Source: Oscillospiraceae bacterium
GTDB lineage: Bacteria; Bacillota; Clostridia; Oscillospirales; Oscillospiraceae
Assembly: GCA_020025615.1 (NCBI GenBank)
Contig: JAHHRT010000020.1
Location: 1-18,338, forward strand
Direction: 5' to 3'
Length of the DNA stretch: 18,338 nt
The position numbers and the translations under genes are program-made. This document shows, piece after piece, positions 12,853 to 18,338 of the stretch. The notes under the pieces were generated by a model. That model was not told where the DNA came from. It saw nothing but the letters and a program-made list of their open reading frames with translations, and did not search any database. Within the stretch, counting starts at the first letter, position 1, and every line of letters starts with the position of its first letter.

Positions 12853-12875
12853 AGGGCCCTCTGGCCCTGTTCCAC
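12841..12875 (-). terminator. Rho-independent terminator after the gp10-like gene
   Basis: GTGGAACAGGGCC (12846-12858) and its exact complement (12863-12875) form a perfect 13-bp stem with a CTCT loop on the plus strand. On the minus strand the stem is followed by five T residues (12845-12841). It lies 12 bases after the stop codon of the gp10-like gene and ends the portal-MuF transcription unit inside the head gene cluster. The stem is built from the same GGAACA motif that repeats in the gap downstream. Confidence 0.88.
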
Positions 12876-12886
12876 CTAAAATAATT

Positions 12887-13321
12887 TTATCCCTTTTCCA
12901 GCTCGTCCTCCAGGATCTGCTTCAACTTGTCCACGTGGTTCTCTACCGCGGGGCGGAGGAAGGGGCGGGCCGTTACATAGCCATGACCCTTGCCTGACCC
13001 CTTCGGCGCGTCGAACTGTTCCCAGTCGGGCGGGGCTTCGAAATAGGGACCGGTGCCCAGCTCCACATAGGGGGCGTACTTCACGTCACTACCGATGATG
13101 ACCGTCTGGTCAGCTTCGTTTACCTCGTGGGCAATGGATCCCCTAAGGGTACCACCCTGATACCCATCCTTTCCAGTAGATTCCACAGTACCCACAGGGC
13201 AGAGTTTGGCCGCCCATCCTTCGATACTCATACCCCAGATCTCCAGGGCTCGGGAAATTGCGTCCCGGAGTTCGTCCAGCACTCTGTCGGTGTTGTTTTC
13301 AAAGTCGATTTTCAGGGCCAT
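12887..13321 (-). CDS. HK97 gp10-like tail completion/connector protein
   Basis: A 144-aa protein from ATG 13321, overlapping the preceding stop as TGATG. The N-terminal helix (NTDRVLDELRDAISRALEIW) leads to CPVGTVESTGKDGYQGGTLR, then a beta part with TVIIGSDVKYAPYVELGTG and a Phe-rich loop, RPFLRPAVENHVDKLKQIL and a charged end. The order 'CPvdTG.Lr.Si... ..YA.yvE.GTg....rpfl.pA' is the HK97-gp10 family, whose members (SPP1 gp16.1) usually act at the head-tail joint and lie after the head-closure gene. Here the gene lies between MuF and scaffold and is followed by a terminator, an unusual place. No ribosome binding site is obvious, so it probably depends on coupling. Confidence 0.88.
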   Translation of the reverse strand: MALKIDFENNTDRVLDELRDAISRALEIWGMSIEGWAAKLCPVGTVESTGKDGYQGGTLRGSIAHEVNEADQTVIIGSDVKYAPYVELGTGPYFEAPPDWEQFDAPKGSGKGHGYVTARPFLRPAVENHVDKLKQILEDELEKG

Positions 13322-13425
13322 CAGTACAGCATCTCGCTTTCGGGCGGCTCGATCTCCTTACCGGACCGAAGGGCCTCCTCTGCCGCTTTTACGATCTCCG
13401 CATCTTCCGCTGTCGTCTTTTTCAT
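13321..13425 (-). CDS. 34-aa charged small protein
   Basis: ATG 13425 overlaps the TGA that ends the upstream coding-like frame (ATGA), with GGAGG about ten bases upstream, and its own TGA overlaps the gp10-like ATG. The peptide (MKKTTAEDAEIVKAAEEALR ... PPESEMLY) is a charged amphipathic helix followed by a short tail. Overlaps on both sides argue for a real, coupled gene rather than chance. I do not recognise a family; it could be a neck or assembly accessory, or only a coupling device. Confidence 0.6.
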   Translation of the reverse strand: MKKTTAEDAEIVKAAEEALRSGKEIEPPESEMLY

Positions 13426-13583
13426 TTTGTAATAGCCTCCGTAGCTTCCTCCACGAGTGCCACCGCGTTGGGGAACACCCGGCGTAGCTGGGCCGGGGAC
13501 GCGGGATTTGCCGCCGCGCCGTCGCAGACCTCAGCATATCCAGCAGCACCGCTGGGGCACCCTCTTGGGCTTTTCCACAGTTT
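13422..13583 (-). pseudogene. Disrupted small gene between MuF and the 34-aa gene
   Basis: The 158-base gap after the MuF stop looks coding but has no complete gene. In the MuF frame, 53 codons after the TGA are open and end in TGA at 13424-13422 (AEVCDGAAANPASPAQLRRV ... EEATEAITK), overlapping the next ATG, as real genes here do; the only start is a GTG 18 codons from the end. In the +1 frame the first half also looks coding, with a CxxC pair (CENCGKAQEGAPAVLLDMLR) but no start codon and then an Arg/Pro/Ser-rich run typical of a wrong frame. Both halves joined by a single frameshift would give a zinc-binding-like protein of about 60-65 aa. I read a frameshifted or decayed gene; recoding is an alternative. 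Confidence 0.4.
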
Positions 13584-13600
13584 TCACAGGTTTTCCACAG
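13571..13600. repeat. Three tandem TTTTCCACAG-like repeats (DnaA-box-like)
   Basis: The plus strand reads TTTTCCACAG, TTTTCACAGG, TTTTCCACAG in a row. The first and third copies match the common DnaA-box variant TTTTCCACA (consensus TTATCCACA). They span the last codons and stop of the MuF gene, so chance codon repetition (Val-Glu-Asn-Leu region) may explain them. Confidence 0.45.
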
Positions 13601-14576
13601 CCTTGGCCCTCAGCCACTGCTGATAGGTCATGTCCTTGATGGGCTTGCCGGCGATATTGTCCCGGCGCTGGACTCCGTCTTCGTCTGTGTCCGGGTAGTC
13701 CACGGCCACGCCAACAATCCTACACCTGCAACCGTAGACCAACGCAGGGAGGGCGCGGGGGTCTCCAGGGTATCGGATCTTGTGACCGTCTACCTCAAAG
13801 GGCTTGTCGATGTCCACCTGCTGGCCGTCCAGCTTCCGGTGGGCTCGTCTGGTGTGACCGTCCAGGGTCGCCAGCCATTCCTTCTTAGTGCGGATCCCCT
13901 TCTTCTCCGCCCGGACCAGCCCCTCCTGCCTGCCGGCGTTCTGGGCGCCGGTCATAGCGGTGCGGGCATTATTCAGGGCAAAGTTCCGGTTCATGTCGGT
14001 GACCTTCTGCAGGCGCTTGGCTATACTGCTCAGATCCTCGCCCTGGATGATTCCCTGGGTTATCTGCTGGGTGATTTTGGTCTTGTTCCATTGCCGATCC
14101 TTCGGGACGTCTACCTTTTTCCGGGGCAGCAGGTTGGGCTGCTTCTTCAGCAGCCGGGCCACGGTGTTGGCGTCGTAGAGCTCAAAGCCGAAGTCTACCC
14201 CGGTGCTGTGTTCCAGGTTGTACGCCTGCCAATTGGCATTGTTGGCGAAGACTCCGGCCACCTGGCCGTTGGTGATCTGCTGGGCTACCTTGTCAGCATT
14301 GACCAGGGTGCTGGTGATCTGAGCCAGCTTGGCCTTCCACTGGTTGCCCTGGAAGATCTGCCCCCGCTGCCAGGCCCGGTACTGTTCCTGGGTGATCTTC
14401 CCGTCCTGCAGTTCCTTCCGCTTCACCTCGTCCCGTTTCTGGTACTTGCTGGTGAACTCCTCTAGCTTCCGGGAAAGGTCTTTCTGTGCCTCGGCGTAGA
14501 CCCTCCGGACCCGGCGCTCCAGGGCTGCCAGGTCCTTGTCGGTCTGCCTGTGCGCTAAATCATGCGCCAGATCCAT
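13584..14576 (-). CDS. MuF-type minor head protein (SPP1 gp7-like)
   Basis: A 330-aa protein from ATG 14576 with GAGGTGACACC upstream. The first 165 residues are mainly basic/helical (MDLAHDLAHRQTDKDLAALE, KYQKRDEVKRKELQDGKITQ). The MuF domain occupies about 170-292: a helical part (TQQITQGIIQGEDLSSIAKR; NARTAMTGAQNAGRQEG), then KEWLATLDGHTRRAHRKLDG, DGHKIRYPGDPRALPALVYG and the closing CRC motif at 283-285. These are the hallmark motifs of phage Mu protein F / SPP1 gp7 family minor capsid proteins, which bind the portal and act in DNA delivery. Only about 45 residues follow the domain, so no toxin fusion is present. G+C is high (78 of 120 bases at 13801-13920), in contrast to the fibre cassette upstream. 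Confidence 0.93.
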   Translation of the reverse strand: MDLAHDLAHRQTDKDLAALERRVRRVYAEAQKDLSRKLEEFTSKYQKRDEVKRKELQDGKITQEQYRAWQRGQIFQGNQWKAKLAQITSTLVNADKVAQQITNGQVAGVFANNANWQAYNLEHSTGVDFGFELYDANTVARLLKKQPNLLPRKKVDVPKDRQWNKTKITQQITQGIIQGEDLSSIAKRLQKVTDMNRNFALNNARTAMTGAQNAGRQEGLVRAEKKGIRTKKEWLATLDGHTRRAHRKLDGQQVDIDKPFEVDGHKIRYPGDPRALPALVYGCRCRIVGVAVDYPDTDEDGVQRRDNIAGKPIKDMTYQQWLRAKAVENL

Positions 14577-14589
14577 GGTGTCACCTCTT

Positions 14590-14679
14590 CTATCTATTGT
14601 CAGCCTCTATGCAGACCAATCCTGTAAAAATGCCGACCACCAGCACCGCAGCGATAATCCCAATGATGCAATCAAACAT
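14590..14679 (-). CDS. 29-aa transmembrane micropeptide
   Basis: ATG 14679 follows GGGAGGCGG at good spacing and overlaps the preceding gene by eight bases; TAG at 14592-14590. The peptide (MFDCIIGIIAAVLVVGIFTG, then LVCIEADNR) is one hydrophobic span with an acidic/basic tail. The ribosome binding site and overlap support translation. In a normal late region such a peptide would sit near holin genes, and here it closes the displaced fibre cassette. It may be a remnant of lysis or superinfection-exclusion function; the family is not known to me. Confidence 0.6.
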   Translation of the reverse strand: MFDCIIGIIAAVLVVGIFTGLVCIEADNR

Positions 14680-14818
14680 TTCTTACCGCCTCCCGGATTT
14701 CCTCTTTTTCCTTTTCGCTCAGATTCATGTACCGAGACAGGATGGCTTCCAGATCCTCACCCCGGCTCATGCGAATTTTGACAGCCATAATCATTATGCG
14801 CATATTCTTGACCATCAT
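14672..14818 (-). CDS. 48-aa helical protein of the fibre cassette
   Basis: ATG 14818 overlaps the upstream stop as ATGA and follows GGGAGGTGC. The protein begins with a Met-rich, basic segment (MMVKNMRIMIMAVKIRMSRG) and ends in a charged helix (EDLEAILSRYMNLSEKEKEE). I recall the pattern 'MxRGEDLExIL..Y..LtEeEKeeIR' as a small gene next to tail fibres in Clostridia phages, with no assigned function, close in size and placement to XkdX. Finding it here, with the fibre and the 82-aa gene, suggests the whole group moved as a unit from a tail-end position. Confidence 0.7.
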   Translation of the reverse strand: MMVKNMRIMIMAVKIRMSRGEDLEAILSRYMNLSEKEKEEIREAVRNV

Positions 14819-15063
14819 AAAGCACCTCCCATAATGTCAGCCACAGCAACGACAAGTTCATCAATGGTGTTCTCGGCATTGGTCAGTCGGCCCTCTCCGT
14901 CTTCGGGCAGGAAGTCCAGACCGTGAGTGTTTGCGATTTCTTCCAGTTCCCGAACCTGCTCAGGAGTGACAGAAAGAGGAAGAGCATCAATCCATTTCCG
15001 AGCATCGGCCTTTGTGAAAGGAGAGCCGTTTGTCATTTTATTTTTCAGAAGTTCATAAGTCAC
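14815..15063 (-). CDS. 82-aa protein downstream of the displaced fibre
   Basis: Starts at GTG 15063 behind a very good GAGGAGG; no better ATG exists in frame. The first part is MTYELLKNKMTNGSPFTKAD, the middle WIDALPLSVTPEQVRELEEI, and the end is an acidic stretch with GEGRLTNAENTIDELVVAVA and DIMGGAL, a likely helical pair. Family not recognised, although small acidic proteins following fibre genes often are fibre assembly helpers. It overlaps the 48-aa gene by four bases and is separated from the fibre by 12 bases. Confidence 0.75.
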   Translation of the reverse strand: MTYELLKNKMTNGSPFTKADARKWIDALPLSVTPEQVRELEEIANTHGLDFLPEDGEGRLTNAENTIDELVVAVADIMGGAL

Positions 15064-15075
15064 AATTATTCCTCC

Positions 15076-17016
15076 TCAGATTTGTGTAACAGCGTGATTT
15101 TCCAATGTATCCAGTCTGCTTAGGATGCCGGAAACAACGTGGACGGGATCTTCTGCACCCTGGACGGTGGTGTTTCCGGTGTCACCGTACAGGTTATTCT
15201 CTCCCGACAGGCCCAGAGGAGAGCCGGAGATGGTGACGGGTACCTCTTGTGGTTCCGTATCAACTGCAAATTCGGCGCTAATGCTATTAAGGTATTTAAC
15301 TGCCGCCGTTTTATATGTTTCCACTTGCCCCGATATAGCCCCATTTGCAACAAGATTTGCTACCGTTATCAGAATGTCAGCTACTACCCCTTCTTGATCG
15401 GGTTTGTAAATTCCCTGGTTGGTCGCGAAGTAGCCATTTCCGGGTTTGAGTGCCATTGCGGTAGACTGTGCAGGGTTTTTGGTCTTAATTTCTGGGTTAA
15501 AAATGTAAAACCTAGCAACGTCTGCACCGATGTTGTTCCCTAGCTTAAACAACTCGTTACTGACAATCGTCTTAATAATAGACAGAGTTCTATCACGCCA
15601 ATTCAGTTCACCACCCACCACAAGGTTTGGGAGTGTTGCGGTGAAGGCTTTGCCATGGTAGGGCTCATACGGTCCGCTGGCAATGGAGAATTGTAGCTCA
15701 CTGATTGTGACAATCGTTTTTGGGCCAGTCACAAGTCTGGGCTTTGATGCAAGTTCCTCTTTTGTGAAAATAGCAGTTTCTCCAAATTTTACAACTCGCC
15801 CATTGACTAATATTCCCCACCACTTGGAATCAGGGTTGGAAGATTTACCATTAAAAAAGATGCTAACCCCGGCAGGAAGCCCTCCTAAAAGCTCATAAAG
15901 GGTTTCTTTAAAGTAAACAGCGCCTGACTGTCCTGCATTTGTAGTGTCTGCGGTCAGCGTTCCATTGTGATTATTCGTGAGATTTCCATACGAATCAGAA
16001 TTGTTTGAAACTATCTCGATATTAAGCAAATTTTTCCCGCACTGAGTCAGTGTTACCCCATCCCAGGGCTTGAAAGGCCGCACGTTGTCGGGGCTGGGAT
16101 CTCCTGTACCTTCCTGCTGTACCGCCAATTCGCTGACAACGTGAAGGGGGTAGCCCTCTACCGGGTAGCAGGTTGCGACGGGGCCAGTCACCTCAAAAGG
16201 TTGGCACAGATTATCATATAGTTTTAGACTGGACTGTGTCTTTTTGTCGGTAATCTGTGTATCATCGATAATGGTTTGTGCGTCAAGAGCGGCCTGAGCG
16301 GCCTTGTCAGCCTCTGTCTTCGCTGATTCAGCAGACTTCCGGGCATTGGTTTCGGCTGTCTGAGCTGAGGTGGATGCCTGCACGGTGGCTTCTCTGGCTA
16401 CTTCTGCTGCTCTCTGTGCGGCTTCGGCAGCTGTCTTTGAGGTCTGAGCTGCACCGGCAGACTGCGCCGCTGCCAGCTTGCTTGTGGAAGCGTTCTGAGC
16501 ACTTCCTGCGGCTGCTGTGGCTGCATTTCCCGCCTGTTTTGCGGCCTGGGTGGCGGTTATTGCAGCTCCGCTGGCCTGCTCTGCAAATTCCCCGGTTTTC
16601 CTCGCCTCTTCCAGAGCGGCAGCGGAGTTTTCCAAAGCTGTCTGCGCTTTCTGGTCGATCTGCTCAGCAGTGGAGAGGGCAATCGGCCCCAGCGGCTCGC
16701 CATCCATCGGGCCCGTCTGCACCACTGTCAGCGTTTGCTGATTAGTGGTAATCCGGGAACCGTCTGTAGCCGTGCCGATTAAATTTACTTCCCAGCTTCC
16801 AGCGCCAAGATTCAGGTGAGCGGACTTTTCAATCTTTCCGTCTTTCAGGTTGATTCTGTGCGTGGTTTCGCCCTTCTGAAAGACAGCCCAGCAGCTTCTG
16901 CCGTCCCAGTCGGCGGTCTGAAAGTGGAAGTCCGCCTCAAGGTAATCAATGGTGTCAGCGACCACTAGGGGCTGAGAGAGGGCCAGACGCTGACCCGTAA
17001 CGAAAAACTGAATCAT
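15076..17016 (-). CDS. Large trimeric tail fibre / adsorption protein, located between portal and MuF
   Basis: A 646-aa protein from ATG 17016, overlapping the portal stop as ATGA with GGAGGGG upstream. Residues 1-115 are an N-terminal beta-domain of the baseplate-upper-protein type (QFFVTGQRLALSQPLVVADT; DWDGRSCWAVFQKGETTHRI). Residues about 115-255 are an Ala/Ser/Thr-rich coiled coil typical of fibre shafts (SAQNASTSKLAAAQSAGAAQ and TNARKSAESAKTEADKAAQA). From about 265 comes a distal part with GYPLHVVSELAVQQEGTGDP, CGKNLLNIEI and beta-rich receptor-like sequence ending SRLDTLENHAVTQI; this 'CGKNLL' region is shared by many Firmicutes phage tail proteins. It probably recognises the host surface. 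The distal coding half has low G+C (47 of 120 bases at 15481-15600). Confidence 0.85.
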   Translation of the reverse strand: MIQFFVTGQRLALSQPLVVADTIDYLEADFHFQTADWDGRSCWAVFQKGETTHRINLKDGKIEKSAHLNLGAGSWEVNLIGTATDGSRITTNQQTLTVVQTGPMDGEPLGPIALSTAEQIDQKAQTALENSAAALEEARKTGEFAEQASGAAITATQAAKQAGNAATAAAGSAQNASTSKLAAAQSAGAAQTSKTAAEAAQRAAEVAREATVQASTSAQTAETNARKSAESAKTEADKAAQAALDAQTIIDDTQITDKKTQSSLKLYDNLCQPFEVTGPVATCYPVEGYPLHVVSELAVQQEGTGDPSPDNVRPFKPWDGVTLTQCGKNLLNIEIVSNNSDSYGNLTNNHNGTLTADTTNAGQSGAVYFKETLYELLGGLPAGVSIFFNGKSSNPDSKWWGILVNGRVVKFGETAIFTKEELASKPRLVTGPKTIVTISELQFSIASGPYEPYHGKAFTATLPNLVVGGELNWRDRTLSIIKTIVSNELFKLGNNIGADVARFYIFNPEIKTKNPAQSTAMALKPGNGYFATNQGIYKPDQEGVVADILITVANLVANGAISGQVETYKTAAVKYLNSISAEFAVDTEPQEVPVTISGSPLGLSGENNLYGDTGNTTVQGAEDPVHVVSGILSRLDTLENHAVTQI

Positions 17017-18338
17017 TCTTCATCCCCTCCTAAATCCTGGTCTTCCGTGTCTTCCAGGTGCTTATATCGGTCTGCGGCTTCTGCATCTTTCTGTTGCTGC
17101 ACTTCGTCGTACTGGTCAGCGTCGCCCAGAATGGTCAACACCTTTTTTGTGGTGTATTCGTCCCCGGTGTATTGTGCGGCAGATAGAACGGTCTGTACTT
17201 CTTCCTGCTTGTTGATAATCTTGTTTCGGGTGTATGTGGGTTCATCGTCAATGCCAGCCAACCGGAGGATTTCAGAAATAAAATCGGTCATGTTGTCCTC
17301 GTTTTTATCTGTCTTTCCATCCAGACCGACATACGCAGCCAGAATAGCGGTTGCAGTTTGATTTCCGGCAACAATGGACGCTTCATCAAAAGCCTGGAAA
17401 TCTTTCATCAGGCTTTTTTCTGTTCTTTCAATAGCTGCATCCGTTCCGGCAAAAGGCGCCTCAATGCTGTGCGCATCTGCTTTCGCATCTTTTTCGGATG
17501 TGTCAGATCCGTCTGCGTGCACAACATGGGTGCGGTAAAGCTGCTGTAAAAATGCTGTATCATCATCTTCATCCATACCGCCGCAGTTAGTCAGCACCCA
17601 ATAAATCAGGTTCCCTTCGTCGACATTATTGACCATTTTAGAAACCATTAAATCCAGCGCATCCAGTTTGTTTCTTTTTCCTTGCAGCTCAGATTTTCCG
17701 TTTTTCTTGTACCTAAAAGGAACAATCGGGAAGCCTTTGTAGTTGCCGCCTGGGGTAACTTCCAGCACTTCCCCGGTTTCGGCCTTGATGGTCTGGTTCT
17801 GAATATAGGTTTGCTTCTCACGCAAAAGCTTAATTTCTTCGTCTTTATTTTTTATGTAGTCTGTATAGCCGTCCTCCTCATACAAAGTCATGCGTTGCGG
17901 CTTGCTGGTGTCGATCTGCCAGTAGCGCACACAAGCGTGAAGCTGACCATCAGTAGCGCCCCAAAGGGGTGCGCATCCCGGCTCCGTATCACTGTCTGCA
18001 AAGCAGAACTGCTCCATGTGGTCATGGTTCCAGAATCCGAAAGAAAGTCCCTGGACTGCTGCGCTTTCCAGCACATCAGCGCAGCGACGGTGGAAGTCAT
18101 TTCCGACCTTTCCTTTTGTTTCTGCTTTTGTCCAGGTAATGCCGTTTCGCAGGAGATAGGAAACTTCCTGATCTACCACATTACCGAACATCTGGGATGG
18201 TATCTTGTGGTTCGGACTGTACAAATCCCGGTGAGCAACGCCCATATAGTCATAAATGATTTTTTCCAGTCGCATAATCCGGGGGTTTTCGCCGTCATAA
18301 TACGCCTGGTTTTCTTTCGCAGTCTTATAGGCTTGGCT
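17013..18338 (-). CDS. Portal protein (SPP1 gp6-like), N-terminus cut by window edge
   Basis: The frame is open to the right edge, 441 codons visible; SPP1 gp6 has 503 residues, so roughly 50-60 may be missing. Upstream of the in-frame ATG at 18275 the reading continues (AYYDGENPRIM), a pattern expected inside portal proteins, so 18275 is not the start. Recognised parts are an N-terminal helical region with HRDLYSPNHKIPSQMF, the wing (LQGKRNKLDALDLMVSKMVN, IYWVLTNCGGMDE), 'ATAILAAYVGLDGK' and an acidic C-terminus (HLEDTEDQDLGGDEE). These match the SPP1 gp6 portal family. The protein forms the ring at one capsid vertex through which DNA passes. The terminase would be expected just beyond the window. 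Confidence 0.93.
   Translation of the reverse strand, partial: SQAYKTAKENQAYYDGENPRIMRLEKIIYDYMGVAHRDLYSPNHKIPSQMFGNVVDQEVSYLLRNGITWTKAETKGKVGNDFHRRCADVLESAAVQGLSFGFWNHDHMEQFCFADSDTEPGCAPLWGATDGQLHACVRYWQIDTSKPQRMTLYEEDGYTDYIKNKDEEIKLLREKQTYIQNQTIKAETGEVLEVTPGGNYKGFPIVPFRYKKNGKSELQGKRNKLDALDLMVSKMVNNVDEGNLIYWVLTNCGGMDEDDDTAFLQQLYRTHVVHADGSDTSEKDAKADAHSIEAPFAGTDAAIERTEKSLMKDFQAFDEASIVAGNQTATAILAAYVGLDGKTDKNEDNMTDFISEILRLAGIDDEPTYTRNKIINKQEEVQTVLSAAQYTGDEYTTKKVLTILGDADQYDEVQQQKDAEAADRYKHLEDTEDQDLGGDEE

Noticed and set aside
12639..12875. A 78-codon minus-strand frame in the gene-free gap
   Set aside because: Its start lies inside the terminator stem, it runs through the GGAACA repeats, has no ribosome binding site, and the product has no recognisable pattern.
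13358..13549. A 63-codon frame starting at GTG 13549 as a complete gene
   Set aside because: After the first dozen residues it becomes Arg/Pro/Ser-rich like a wrong frame and runs into the 34-aa gene; only its first part is kept as evidence for a frameshifted remnant.
16270..16620. Repetitive Ala codons in the fibre shaft as a DNA-level repeat array or CRISPR
   Set aside because: The repetition is at protein level (coiled-coil Ala/Ser/Thr periodicity) with varied codons and no regular spacers.
15076..17016. Diversity-generating retroelement target in the fibre gene
   Set aside because: No reverse transcriptase, template repeat or variable repeat is visible in the window.

Overview
This window is part of the late (structural and lysis) region of a tailed, siphovirus-type bacteriophage or prophage of a Gram-positive host. 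Every gene I accept is on the minus strand, so gene order reads from high to low coordinates. The small-gene families, the strong GGAGG-type ribosome binding sites, sigma-A-like promoters and a mostly high G+C content (about 62-65% in two 120-base stretches I counted by hand) suggest a gut Clostridia host such as an Oscillospiraceae/Faecalibacterium relative. That host call is an inference from memory of similar sequences, not a search. Terminase, integrase, replication and immunity genes are not in the window, so lytic versus temperate cannot be decided.

Layout in transcription order: (1) portal protein, cut by the right edge (17013-18338); (2) a translationally coupled tail-fibre cassette (fibre 15076-17016, then proteins of 82, 48 and 29 aa) sitting between portal and the MuF minor head protein, an unexpected place; (3) MuF (13584-14576), a disrupted coding-like remnant, a 34-aa gene and an HK97-gp10-like protein, ending at a perfect 13-bp terminator (12841-12875); (4) a 456-bp gene-free region with clustered GGAACA/TGTTCC repeats, an extended -10 promoter and an mRNA leader with two hairpins that carry the same 8-nt loop; (5) a scaffold, major capsid, connector, head-closure, tail-terminator, major tail, tail chaperone (with a probable -1 frameshift), tape measure, Dit, Tal, second fibre, 131-aa gene and XkdX series running almost without gaps; (6) the M15 endolysin, then a TTGACA-17-TAAGAT promoter with a palindromic spacer, and a small holin/XhlA/membrane protein/zinc-motif/sigma-region-4-like operon ending at a terminator (1032-1073); (7) beyond it, three small genes of unknown role (the last cut by the left edge).

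Together the genes build an SPP1-like particle: scaffold and capsid form the head around the portal; MuF and connector/closure proteins complete the neck; terminator, major tail protein, chaperones and tape measure build the tail tube; Dit, Tal and fibres form the adsorption tip; lysin, holin and XhlA-like proteins release progeny. The points most worth a second look are the twin identical-loop hairpins in the capsid mRNA leader, the low-G+C fibre cassette inside the head genes, the repeat-rich gap between head transcription units, an in-frame amber codon that appears to split a small membrane protein, and the lysis promoter.
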